Position numbers and translations under genes: made by a program. DNA of 64,000 bases from Pectinophora gossypiella (lineage: Eukaryota; Arthropoda; Insecta; Lepidoptera; Gelechiidae), in assembly GCF_024362695.1 (NCBI RefSeq), contig NC_065424.1:11263840-11327839 (forward strand), written 5' to 3'. Every line of letters starts with the position of its first letter. The stretch's first letter is position 1. Shown here piece by piece: positions 9,401 to 17,106 of this stretch. A model generated the notes under the pieces. That model saw nothing but the letters and a program-made list of their open reading frames with translations, had not been told where the DNA came from and did no database searches.

Positions 9401-11171
9401 TCCTACGTTCTGTCTTTTTTCTTTTTGTCGAATTGCGAAAGCGATATATAAAGCGAAAGTTGATGGTAGGGCTGGCAGAGGAAGACCTAGAAGGACTTAC
9501 ATTGACCAAATTGGAGATATCCTTAGAAAAGGTTTAGTACGATCTTCTCTGAACCGGCGTGCGTGTGAAGCGATTGATGAATGTGGAGGAAGCAAGAAAA
9601 GTGTGTCAGGATTGAAGCAAATGGAATTCCATAGTCTCTGTTTACCCCGGTGGGAAGTAGGCGTGAGTTTATGTATGTATGTTTTAGATTGTAGACTAGT
9701 TCAAAACCTGTTCGAGTTTCATGATCAACATCATAGGCCGATTCATGACTATTATTAACACAGGGTCATGCACTGTTTTCATGACTGTGCAAGCCAATTC
9801 TGGAGCAGCAAGTTCTATCACACTGCAGAAGTAACCTACATACATATACAAATGTATATATACATACATACATCATACATGTATTGTTTACTTTTTTATC
9901 AAAATAAAATAAATAAAGTAGCTATAAAGTAAGTAGTAATCTACGAAGGTTAATCATATTGCGACCTTTGACAAGTTTATCATTGACACATTATTATATT
10001 ATATGTTGAAAGAATGATTTCTGAATGAAATGCACCTAGTAAGCACAAGTTATTAAAATTTTAAAAACATAATAATTATATACCGGTGTGAATGTATGAA
10101 ACAATTGATGAATGTAGAGGGTCAGGAACGAAGCAAATGGAATTCCAGTCTCTGTTTACACCGGTAGGAAATAGGCGTGAATTTATGTATGTAATAATTA
10201 TATGAGAACAATGTAGCCAAAAAAATTTAAAATGAAATAAAATATATTATTTATTCGATCTACAGTGGTAAATACAGATCAGTGGTACCTATAAGTACTT
10301 TTCAATTAAATTAAGGAACATTCCCCCTATAATCAAAAGAAGTACTTTAGACGGACTTCAGAAAGTAACTTTATAAATAAACAATAAATATCTACTCTTT
10401 TACAAATCAATAAAAGGCTCCTTACAACAAGTGAAAAGTGAAAGCATTTTTTATCACCCAACCAGTTATGTAGGTTATGTTGTGATCATAATCTTCCTAA
10501 ATTTTGATAATTGAATGAAATTATATTTTAATAAACTCAAAATGGGTAGATACAAAAATATAATATAGCCATTAGCGGTTATTGATAAACATAGAATAAA
10601 AAATACTAAATTAATTGCTTGTTTTCTATGTATACAAATAACAGATTCATGATCAGAATCTTGGCTAAACTGCTTGTGTTTCATATTCATGTAAAAAAGT
10701 AAAAATAAACAAAAATATTTTTCCAATTACCTGATTGTCCGGATCTCTATCAGACCGCTCAGAATCACTTGCAGCCGAGTCATAATCCGACTCGTTCTGA
10801 ACACCACCCTGCAAACATTCCGCCACTTTTAATAACTGCATTTTTACGACTTAAAACTTCTACGGAATCACCTAAAACCGACGTGGCAGCAGTAAAATTA
10901 GAGTCTAAACGCATCCACGGGCATTTAGTGAGTGGTCTGCAGTTGTGACCTCAATATACCGAAAAGAAATGGACATTCCAACACGCGACTGCAAGAGAAA
11001 GTGCTGCCAATGTGATACTTTTAGCGCCAAAATGAAAGTTACAATTTCAATTGTTTCTTGCGCGCCGGACGCTGAACTCACGTTTCCAGAGGTGTCCTGG
11101 TCATTTTCTTGCTGAGAAGCGTCTGAATAATCCCCGGAATCATGCTCCCGTCTTCTTGCAATGGACGTCAT
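222..11171 (-). CDS. btz: Barentsz/CASC3 (MLN51) exon-junction-complex core protein, 3' end outside the window
   Basis: Seven exons join in phase to give the first 275 or so residues. The family protein clamps eIF4A3 on spliced mRNA as part of the exon junction complex and acts in mRNA localisation, nonsense-mediated decay and translation; in Drosophila it is needed for oskar mRNA transport. The N-terminus (residues 1-70) is acidic and rich in Ser/Asp. The SELOR core that binds eIF4A3 is in two blocks, as in the family: QYIPKRGTFYEHDDR at about residues 72-86, and KWSHDKYNENEQ running on into PKSRDELVSIYGYDIR at about 127-155, including the family's conserved Trp. After it come RGPNKYTRTWEDEEAYRR and EDFPEL, then a basic Ser/Arg-rich part. 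Every intron is GT..AG. The gene starts 755 bp from pallidin, which is transcribed away from it. The last visible exon ends in a good donor at 221, so more exons lie to the left. Identification is from recalled family motifs, not a search; I regard it as secure. Confidence 0.95.
480..617 (+). repeat. Degenerate 'gattggaccacc' minisatellite
   Basis: About ten imperfect units of 10-15 bases ('tgattggaccacc', 'ggctgttatataccacc') in btz intron 6, between exons 6 and 7. Confidence 0.75.
632..776 (+). repeat. Family-J dispersed repeat beside btz exon 6
   Basis: About 145 bp from 'ggtcacgagcattaat' to 'attgctcatgac', with imperfectly inverse ends. It ends 14 bases from the btz exon 6 boundary. Other copies: 26548-26985 (split by SINE C), 49796-49935 and 50742-50892. 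Confidence 0.75.
791..922 (-). CDS. btz: btz exon 6: post-SELOR segment
   Basis: The acceptor is gtacag|CCGCGG and the donor ACAG|GTATGT. It reads RGPNKYTRTWEDEEAYRRQA and, after an Ala/Pro/Arg-rich part, EDFPELDANNRN. The exon is strikingly GC-rich compared with its AT-rich introns. The phase fits exon 5 (split Gly) and exon 7 (split Ser). Confidence 0.92.
1298..1331 (-). mobile_element. 34-bp LINE-tail insertion with 13-bp target duplication
   Basis: TCTTGAACCTAAT at 1285-1297 and 1332-1344 flanks 34 bp: a (GAT)n tail and the last bases of the family-K 3' end ('aagagccacgctcttg'). It interrupts an H-family MITE at the same place as the 44777 insertion. Confidence 0.75.
1655..1850 (-). mobile_element. 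Two tail pieces of SINE A
   Basis: Two successive minus-strand copies of the tail ('aaaggcccctgacatg') at 1655-1760 and 1795-1850, followed by (TG)13 at 1861-1886. They are in btz intron 5. Confidence 0.7.
2105..2431 (-). mobile_element. Full-length SINE A with 10-bp target duplication
   Basis: TTGAAGTAGC at 2095-2104 and 2432-2441. Head, core and tail are all present (327 bp). It is in btz intron 5 in the same orientation as the gene. It serves as the reference copy for family A in this window. Confidence 0.92.
3011..3919. mobile_element. 909-bp non-autonomous element F with about 140-bp terminal inverted repeats
   Basis: It begins 'tatgtcaccgtaaaattgta' and ends 'tatattttacggtgacata'; the arms (3011-3150 and about 3776-3919) share 'ctcgcgagattgtgaactgt' as inverse copies. 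The centre has a perfect palindrome gggtggcccaagggccaccc at 3448-3467 and no ORF. TA-rich flanks suggest a TA or TATA target. It is in btz intron 5. Confidence 0.8.
4035..4385 (+). mobile_element. Full-length SINE B with 12-bp target duplication
   Basis: ACTTCCCTCATT at 4023-4034 and 4386-4397. The tRNA-like head at 4055 ('agcctccgtggtctagtgg', B box 'ggttcgattcc') is followed by the shared core and by the tail 'tgcccagcagtgggacgtat'. It split a family-W LINE fragment in two (3940-4022 and 4398-4435). It is in btz intron 5, antisense. Confidence 0.92.
4529..4909. mobile_element. Foldback MITE, family E (381 bp), beside btz exon 5
   Basis: Inverted arms of about 85 bp: 'ttcttatccgccgaaaagga' on the left and 'tttccttttcgacggatatg' on the right. 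The ends are 'atggtgctaattcctg' and 'caggaatcggggccat'. It has no ORF. It ends 16 bases from the btz exon 5 donor. Related right-arm fragments are at 32883-32931, 33036-33122 and 37170-37260. Confidence 0.85.
4926..5020 (-). CDS. btz: btz exon 5: end of the SELOR domain
   Basis: The acceptor is tttcag|ATGCCG and the donor ATGG|GTGAAT. It reads MPKSRDELVSIYGYDIRNED followed by APPHARRNRRY and two bases of a split Gly. PKSR.EL...YGYDIR is the most conserved part of the family. A foldback MITE (4529-4909) begins 16 bases past the donor. Confidence 0.96.
5084..5386 (-). mobile_element. SINE A copy in btz intron 4
   Basis: All three parts are present but decayed (for example 'acgggattcgaccccgggac' at the B box). 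It begins 61 bases upstream of btz exon 5. Confidence 0.8.
6070..6214 (-). CDS. btz: btz exon 4: linker and start of the second SELOR block
   Basis: The acceptor is cgccag|CGGAG and the donor CAG|GTTTGT. The first base completes a Ser codon with exon 3, and 48 codons follow. An acidic Ser/Glu linker leads to RRRGPRKSESLNKWSHDKY and NENEQ, whose W..HD.Y..NEQ pattern is diagnostic of CASC3/Barentsz. Confidence 0.95.
6440..6985. other. btz intron 3 DNA without recognised features
   Basis: AT-rich sequence with no coding frame, exon-like signal or repeat that I recognise, between a LINE 3' remnant (6340-6410) and a LINE 3' UTR (6990-7260). Confidence 0.5.
6990..7260 (+). mobile_element. LINE 3' UTR with (CTTT)n tail
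   Basis: A 3'-terminal LINE piece ('cataacaccagcgccgcggccc' and on) whose end 'atggaaataaatattttctttc' passes into (CTTT)n. It is in btz intron 3. No coding potential remains. Confidence 0.55.
7293..7430 (+). mobile_element. 5'-truncated SINE C with imperfect target duplication
   Basis: The core end and tail of family C, with AATGAGGTACGC upstream (7281-7292) and AATGGGGTACGC downstream (7431-7442). It is in btz intron 3. Confidence 0.75.
7764..7944. mobile_element. MITE N (about 180 bp)
   Basis: Ends 'aggctgcgtttccattgacg' and 'tcagtggaaacccggcct' are imperfect inverse copies, with inner inverse blocks 'gcggagatgtgc' / 'gcacatctccgc' and 'gaccaatcac' / 'gtgattggtc'. TAA on both sides. It is in btz intron 3. 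Confidence 0.75.
8210..8393 (+). mobile_element. SINE A without head
   Basis: Core and tail only, ending 'acgatacaagaaga'. It is in btz intron 3, antisense to the gene. Confidence 0.75.
8499..8855. mobile_element. Foldback MITE, family E
   Basis: Same termini and arms as the 4529 copy; 357 bp. It is in btz intron 3, about 120 bases from exon 3. Confidence 0.85.
8975..9075 (-). CDS. btz: btz exon 3: first half of the SELOR domain
   Basis: The acceptor is tttcag|GAGACC and the donor CTAG|GTGAGA. Of 101 nt, 33 full codons are read and AG is left over for the split Ser. It encodes an acidic stretch and then PQYIPKRGTFYEHDDR, the first eIF4A3/RNA-contacting block of the family (human form close to IPRKGLFFEHD). 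Confidence 0.95.
9431..9690 (+). mobile_element. LINE (family W) ORF end and tail
   Basis: An open frame reads AKVDGRAGRGRPRRTYIDQI, then LVRSSLNRRAC and ends VGVSLCMYVC, typical of a LINE ORF terminus, with a (TATG)n tail. It is in btz intron 2 on the opposite strand. Shorter copies: 10105-10195, 18740-18868, 44349-44450, 53010-53220 and 61768-61900 (+); 3940-4022 with 4398-4435, 51385-51515 and 60085-60145 (-). Confidence 0.7.
9690..10725. other. btz intron 2 DNA
   Basis: AT-rich, apart from a LINE W tail at 10105-10195. Nothing else seen. Confidence 0.5.
10731..10808 (-). CDS. btz: btz exon 2: Ser/Asp-rich N-terminal segment
   Basis: The acceptor is tttgcag|GGTGG and the donor CAG|GTAATT. 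The 78 nt give exactly 26 codons in phase 0 (GGVQNESDYDSAASDSERSD and on). It is low in complexity and acidic, as expected for the disordered Barentsz N-terminus. It was recognised because it joins exons 1 and 3 in frame. Confidence 0.85.
11082..11171 (-). CDS. btz: btz exon 1: start codon and acidic N-terminus
   Basis: The ATG at 11169-11171 opens 30 codons (MTSIARRREHDSGDYSDASQ and on) and the exon ends at donor AAC|GTGAGT in phase 0. This is the first ATG of the frame. An upstream in-frame GTG at 11199-11201 is open but is not needed. The Arg-rich start followed by Asp/Ser/Gln resembles other Barentsz N-termini. Confidence 0.88.
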
Positions 11172-11926
11172 TTCGCCGTCCTCTCTCGGTACTTGTAGCA
11201 CTTCCAGATTTGCGGTTTTAATGAAAACGTTCAGCGAAATATTTCCTGGCGTTTATCGCGCTTGATTTTCAATGGATAATGAGAAAATCCCCTCTTTTGA
11301 TCCACAGAAAATGAAAGAACGTCAAATAAACAAGAATTCTTGCGGCCATAAAAAATCTGTTTCATTTTACGCATAATTTCTCTAGGTTAGAATTTTAACG
11401 CATTGCTAACGGTTATTTTAAAACAAGATATTTTATTTTCCAGCTTTTCTGCTGTGGCGGTATGTTTCTATATTCCTGCTTTTTTCGTCTTAATCTGTGA
11501 TTAAACTCACTTAATCATATTGAAACATTACATATGGCTGATTGATTTTACGCCTGTGCCATAACAAGCTGGTTAATAAAACGATTAAATTTATTTTCAC
11601 TGTTAGTAACACTCAAATGTCGCCTATTCGGCAAATGGAATAAACCAAAGGAATAAACCCAAAATAGACCTTCGGAAAAGGCTGCGATGTTTGTGTTTAC
11701 TTCTTTCGTATACATTGCTCTTTATTCTTTCAAACAAACAACGTTTTTGAACTGTAAATGAACATGCCTTGACAATATGTGACAGAACTTTTGACAATCA
11801 GCTGGTTGATTTGATACGTGTATTGTTTGTATTGTTTTTCGATCCAACTTTTGCATCCCAAATATAAAGTCAAAATCTCGAAAACTAAATAGCGTATATT
11901 CTGAAATTCCACAAATACCTATAATC
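11172..11926. promoter_or_regulatory. Divergent btz / pallidin promoter interval
   Basis: The 755 bp between the two start codons hold both 5' UTRs and, by position, both promoters. I see no recognised repeat here, unlike almost every other interval of this size, which suggests the sequence is constrained. I cannot point to a convincing TATA box or initiator. Assignment as promoter is from position only. Confidence 0.6.
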
Positions 11927-11946
11927 ATGATGGCACCGGAAGAAAG
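11927..11946 (+). CDS. BLOC1S6: pallidin exon 1 (20 nt of coding sequence)
   Basis: ATGATGGCACCGGAAGAAAG is followed by donor GTAACA. It encodes MMAPEE plus the first two bases of a Ser codon that exon 2 completes. It is too short to find by ORF length and was found from the phase of exon 2. Confidence 0.82.
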
Positions 11947-13595
11947 GTAACATAACTGATACGGTCTTATTTCTTTCGGTCTTTTTTCCTAATATTGGCC
12001 TGTTTTTATATTTTATTTTTCTCATGGTTTTCAGTTGTAGTTCTTCTACATCTGAGGATATTAAAACTGTTCAGCTGTTGGCTAAGGGTCTGTTGGAGCT
12101 GTATGAACCCCCGCTAGCCACAATAAATACGCATTTAAAAGAATTGACGTAAGTAACATCAAATATTTAAAAGAATTGGTAGGTACTACTGCTTGTGATA
12201 CTTTTACTTCACCAACCGGCAGTGGAGCGGTGTGGTGAAGTAAAAGTACTCCATAAGCCCTTCTGTTGATTGAGAAGCCTATACCCAACAGTAAGACATA
12301 TACTGTTTATGTTATTGGGGTTTTTTTTAATAGTAATACAGATATAATATAGTTTATCACAATAATTTTAAGTTAAGATATTATAGAGTAAGTAGGAAAT
12401 ACACGTCCTATTTCATAAAGCTGGTTTGAACACGATATGTAAAAAGAAAGGTATATAACACAACATAGTGTCAGATAACATAGCAATATGTTGGTATCCC
12501 AATTAATTATTATTTGCGTCGCGCTGTGCAATCTTCTTTAGCGCGTTTCAAGCCATCTGTCAACGCCATATGTTGCATATGGGCGAAACCAGCTGGTCAA
12601 CTAGTTGGGTCTATCACAATTCACAATATTAATGAAATTGAAGTGTTTTCAATTGAATTAAATTAAATTATAATTTATTTTACAGGGAAAAGCAAGAAGC
12701 AGTACAAGGAATGATAACATCAGAGCGAAGGAAACTGGAAGATATACAAAACGATGCAATGTTGGATGCTCTGGTAAGTTCTAAATTAAGTATGTATATA
12801 ACAGTATAGCTACTCCGTACCACTCTCTACCGAATTCATATTGGGTGCATGTATCAGTCAAAGAAGTGTATGAATCAAATAATGTTAGTAAAGTTTATAA
12901 TTCAGTAATGTTAAATTATTTAATTTCCAGTTAGCAGACATAGCTACAAACAAAGAGAAGTTAGTCTCCATATCTAACTCCATGATGGGCTTGCATAAAA
13001 GAGTGCACTCTCTTCAGGTAAATATATATTATTGGACATCAAATTAACACTTTCACTGTGTAACTGAAAATAAGATGTTATTTCTCGATAAACACATTGG
13101 AATTTATGTACATAGACACTATAGAAAGAAAAAACGTACCCCATATATTGGACATGCACATATGAGTTTAAAATTTAGTGCCTCATATGTGGTTCATACA
13201 CAGTGAATGTGTTAAATGTATAAAAATATTGACTGAACAGTGCTACCACTCTAGCGGACAATTTTATTTTTAATTCACTTAGACAGCACTAAAATTGGTA
13301 CCGCACTATTTTAGTGCACTTATGGTAAGTGCAACACGGAGATAGAGATAGTTTTAGTGCACTTATGATAATTGCAATATTGTGGTAGACATTAAAAAGT
13401 TTAGAAATGCAAGTTATAATTATATTGGTGTCTGAATACCATTTGACCTATGAATTGAAAAACTTATATGTATACAATATCTAGATATATACATATATGT
13501 ATTTTTTAAATTGTATTTTTCCTCCACAGACTAGAGCAGCCAACGTAGAAAAGGCGGCAAAAAGCAAAGCGGCTAGTCAGAACAAGGCGAGCTAG
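11927..13595 (+). CDS. BLOC1S6: BLOC-1 subunit 6 (pallidin), complete five-exon gene
   Basis: Five exons (11927-11946, 12035-12148, 12686-12773, 12931-13017, 13530-13595) join in phase into 124 codons ending in TAG. Pallidin is a coiled-coil subunit of BLOC-1, the cytosolic complex that sorts cargo from endosomes to lysosome-related organelles (eye and body pigment granules in insects). The match is by pattern: VQLLAKGLLELYEPPL and LKELTEKQEAV correspond to the family's EQLAEGLL..YLPDL and LQELTQNQ, and KLVSISNSMMGLHKRVHSLQ corresponds to KLVNIRKEMLMLHEKTSKLK. The whole chain is helical and of low hydrophobicity. It is shorter than the human protein (about 172 aa), mainly at both ends. Two ATGs are adjacent (11927, 11930); the first was taken. 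It is divergent from btz and convergent with Swim. Snapin was considered as another BLOC-1 subunit but fits less well. Confidence 0.88.
12035..12148 (+). CDS. BLOC1S6: pallidin exon 2
   Basis: The acceptor is ggttttcag|TTGTAG and the donor TTGAC|GTAAGT. It carries the family's N-terminal helix, QLLAKGLLELYEPPLATINT, and ends inside the conserved LKELT motif. Confidence 0.92.
12196..12318 (+). mobile_element. Old SINE B tail in pallidin intron 2
   Basis: 'caccaaccggcagtggagcg' and 'cccaacagtaagacatatac' are diverged B-tail blocks. It lies within the 537-bp intron between pallidin exons 2 and 3. Confidence 0.65.
12686..12773 (+). CDS. BLOC1S6: pallidin exon 3
   Basis: The acceptor is tttacag|GGAAAA and the donor CTG|GTAAGT. 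It reads EKQEAVQGMITSERRKLEDI and on, a charged coiled coil. Confidence 0.92.
12931..13017 (+). CDS. BLOC1S6: pallidin exon 4
   Basis: The acceptor is atttccag|TTAGCA and the donor CAG|GTAAAT. Its 29 codons include KEKLVSISNSMMGLHKRVHS, the best-conserved segment of the family. Confidence 0.93.
13530..13595 (+). CDS. BLOC1S6: pallidin exon 5 with stop
   Basis: The acceptor is cctccacag|ACTAGA and the stop is TAG at 13593-13595. It gives a short Ala/Lys-rich tail, TRAANVEKAAKSKAASQNKA and a final Ser. A full-length foldback MITE starts 128 bases after the stop. Confidence 0.9.
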   Translation, partial: TRAANVEKAAKSKAASQNKAS

Positions 13596-13723
13596 CGAGA
13601 CAGCTAAATTATAAGGTTAGAGTCATACGTGGAAATAACTGCAGATGGCGCTACTGTTAATAGTTAAAACGACAAGTATTTCTTGGCACATGGCGTCATT
13701 GTTGACAGTTGTTATAAATGGAT

Positions 13724-14097
13724 AATGGTGCTAACTCCTGCAGACGCCATCTAATTTTATTTAAAGTTATACCTGTCATTTTCTTATCCGCTGAAAAAGA
13801 AAGAGACGGGTAACCGACAGGCATAAAATTTATGGAACACCCGTCAATTTTAAGCAGAAATCGAAAAGAACCGTCTAAAAATTTTACATCGGCCAATAAC
13901 CCGACAGAGTAAGTAAGCAGACGGCACGTCAATCGAATTACATACAAGCGAGATGCCTATTTTATTCGCCCGGGTTATTCATTCGTTTTAAAATTAACTT
14001 GTTCACAATCATCTGTCCCTTTCCGCTTCGGCGGATAAGAAAATGACGGGTATAACTTAAAATAAAATTAGGAGGTGTCTGCAGGAATCGGGGCCAA
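13724..14097. mobile_element. Foldback MITE, family E, after the pallidin stop
   Basis: Full element with both arms, beginning 128 bases past the pallidin stop and so probably in or near its 3' UTR. A more diverged relative follows at 14135-14348. Both carry AATAAA in the plus strand of the right arm (near 14063 and 14308). Confidence 0.85.
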
Positions 14098-15719
14098 TGT
14101 ATAGATTATGGTGCACACCAGCGCCCTCCTGTCAATGGTGCTGATTCCAGTACGCACCATATATTTATTATACACCAACGGTTATACGCCATCGTTAAAA
14201 TTTTGAAAAGGTTTAAGATTTTTGCCTAAAACTGTCGTGTGTTCCATACATTTTGAGCTTGTAGATTACCCGTCTCTTTCCTTTTTGGCAGATAAGATAA
14301 TGACAGGCATAACTTAAAATAAAATTAGGTTTCTGCTGGACAGTACCAATGTGTAGATATTTTTTATAATTCGTCGACTATAAAAATAGTTTGCATCAAA
14401 GAGAACAAACTGAATAAAACAAAAATAACATTTTATTGAAATTTTAATAACAAAAGTTACATTGTAAGTACATGCTATTTTAAGTAAAATAAATATGTTG
14501 TACTATTTTAAAATTACCTTAAAATGTTAAGTCACTATTTGAATCACTTATTGGTAGAGTTGTGTAATCAAATTATCTATTTAAAGTAGAAAATGTGACT
14601 CATTGAGTAATTTGAATTTGCTATTTTCCTTATTTTTTTTATACTTTAAGAAAAGTGCGTGCGAACTCTACATGACTTTTTAATCGGTCGATTAGTTCTT
14701 CAAAACTTAATAAAACTGTCATTTCAATTATGTGATAAATCAGATATTTAGTTTGGCAGCTCTTAAAATAGTGCCGTCCTTCACTCACAATACGTGCAAG
14801 AAGGAGACGGAGCTAGTTTTAGACCTGTCGAATTAAGTTTAAATTATGTTGGTAGTTTCCCGAATCAAGCCAATGTATAGTTTGCTTATTGAGGTTCCGA
14901 TGATCATTAAGCGTTATGTGCATCTTAAGCACAAAAAATAAAGATAAATAAATTGTAGGTAAGGATGAACGTTAATAAGTATATCAGTTTCAAAATTAAT
15001 ACAGAATTTTCCGAAAAGTACAGGCGTTTCTTTCTAAGTAAAATACCTGTCTTTAAAAATATAATTTAACAAAGTACTTATCATCTTAAGTACTTTTAGC
15101 ACATAAATGATTTTTTTTTTCAGTAATTAAGTACTTTTAAATTACGAATTGATTTTAAAAATATTCTGAATCAATTTTGAAAATTTTTACTCATATTTTA
15201 TTGGCTGCACGCATTCCAAATATACCAGTAACTCAAAAATCTAAAAAAATATATTTATTTTCTACTAAGTTTAATGTTGAGATATTTATATTGTTACTTA
15301 ATTATAAATTAAGTTTAGTAAGACTAGTGTTAGCCTAGGAGTGATTATCTAATTAATACTAAATAGTATGAAGCTTGAGACGAACAATAAATATATTTTG
15401 AAAGTAAATGTTGCTAGCATTTCGTGAACTCATTAGTTTTTTTTTAAACGACTTCAAAAAAGAAGGAGGTTTGATGCATTTATTTAAATTGTTCGAACTC
15501 AGGCTTCAATACCGAATTGTGGTCTTGTTACATCTTTATTATGTGTAATGTAAATTTAATTATTAAAATGCTGTTCGTGTACAAAGTAAGACACGGACGT
15601 ACTCGTAAACTAGAAATATGCAAGGTTTCATTAATTCCAAAATAGATAATACCTTGCACGGGAACCATTTATGAAAACATCGTACAGAACGGCAAGGCTA
15701 GGTTTACCTAGGTTTACCT

Positions 15720-15827
15720 CGTGAAAAATTGGGTTTCGACATGAAAAAGGATAGTTCTAGCTACGAGGAACAAGTTACCTCGTAGAAACCAAATATCCTT
15801 TTTCATGTCGGAACCCAATTTTTCACG
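15720..15827. repeat. 108-bp near-perfect hairpin
   Basis: Arms 15720-15753 and 15794-15827 (34 bp, about one mismatch: 'gggtttcgacatgaaaaagg' against its inverse). A second, perfect 8-bp stem lies inside (15761-15768 with 15778-15785). It lies in the spacer between pallidin and Swim. It could be a tiny MITE or a structured RNA. Confidence 0.8.
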
Positions 15828-16033
15828 AAAAAATAATATGACATTTTGATATTCACCCTAAAATAGATTTGAATCGTATGGCGTAAGACGTCACACACAC
15901 AGATACACTGCACCATAGCGTATGCTATAGTATAAGTATATTCTTTGTTCTAAAACAAAGAATAATATATAGAACGGACTATACGTACAAAACGGACACT
16001 ACGCCCCGCACCAATTCGAGCTAGATTTAAACA

Positions 16034-16054
16034 CCCCCCCCCCCCCCCCCCCCC
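16034..16054 (+). repeat. Run of 21 C
   Basis: An uninterrupted C homopolymer in AT-rich intergenic DNA. The length may be an assembly or sequencing estimate. Confidence 0.9.
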
Positions 16055-16968
16055 TTTATATTTATTTTACTTTAGTACTGTTTAACTGCCCGAAAACCGT
16101 AAAGAAGTAGGACTAGGACTCAATTTACACACACTTTTTACACACTGCTATACTGTAGTTAGGTTTTCATATTTCACATTGCTGTACTATTAATAAAGAT
16201 GTAATAAGTCGCCACACTCTTCCTAAACTTTTGGCAGTTATTATTGACATTCACATTATACTCGAGAAATACTGTCTAAGTAGCTATATTAATTATTACT
16301 GTTATTAGATGCCCTTTCTAAAATTACTTGCATTATTCTTTTTCAAAATAAAATTATTATTTTTGGTGCTGCGACCTAAGTGACATTTTGTTTTTACTTT
16401 TTTTTGTAATTTATATAATATAAAATCTATTTTAGTCTATTCATGTACTTGGTCGTAACATACTGATTCAATTTAGAAAAATATAATTTCTTACAATCTA
16501 CATGGAGAGATCACAACACTCTTATTTATTAGTCCAAATGTTACCCTCCTATTTTTTTAATCTTGTATTTTCGTATCGTTTTATCGTTTCATGGCAGTGC
16601 CTTTTTATAACTATACAATTATAATTTGATTATCCGTCGCAACAATTTAACACTTAAACTACAGTAGAAATTGGCAGCAATATTACCAACAGTTCATCAA
16701 AAAAAGCAGATTTTTTTTTTACTGGCAACACTGTATAAATTCAACCAATCACATAGACTGACTTCAAGAATCTGAAAAAAATGCCAGCGCAAAGAAACTT
16801 TCTACTTTTCCCGCCAAACTGTCAAACTTTCCTTCCAAAACTTGACACATAACCTCAAAATCACCCAAAATTTCTTGTGCTATTTAAAAGTAAGATTCCT
16901 TTGTTAGTTTTTATCACTTTTGTCACCACACAGAGCGGTGATATTAGCTCCTGTCGTTCCTGTCGCTG

Positions 16969-17106
16969 TTATTTCCACTGGTTTGCCTCGCTGACGTCAC
17001 TCAAACCGGCGATGACGAAGGACTCGATGCCTGATTCGTCGGATCCGCGCGCAATGCGGAAGTAGCCATCTTCACCCCACTCTTGGCCCCAGCTGTTGGC
17101 TACGGT
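16969..17106 (-). CDS. Swim: Swim last exon with stop
   Basis: The acceptor is attcacag|ACCGTA and the stop TAA is at 16969-16971. It reads TVANSWGQEWGEDGYFRIAR and ends SEANQWK. The Asn in ANSWG is the papain-fold catalytic Asn. RGSDESGIESFV matches the family's RG.NE..IE.FV. Confidence 0.95.
   Translation of the reverse strand, partial: TVANSWGQEWGEDGYFRIARGSDESGIESFVIAGLSDVSEANQWK

Larger units (their letters stand above)
14350..16968. other. Convergent intergenic spacer of pallidin and Swim
   Basis: 2.6 kb of AT-rich DNA. A pallidin polyadenylation signal is possible at 14413 (AATAAA). It also holds the 15720 hairpin, a short stem 'attctttgtt'/'aacaaagaat' near 15940-15965 and the C run at 16034. 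No coding exon recognised. Confidence 0.5.

Noticed and set aside
11927..13595. Snapin as the identity of the plus-strand gene
   Set aside because: The GLLE..P start is similar, but the LKELT.KQ and KLV.I...M..LH.. motifs fit pallidin (BLOC1S6) better.
15720..15827. Calling the hairpin an miRNA gene
   Set aside because: Perfect long arms are equally typical of MITEs, and without small-RNA data or conservation the call is not supported.
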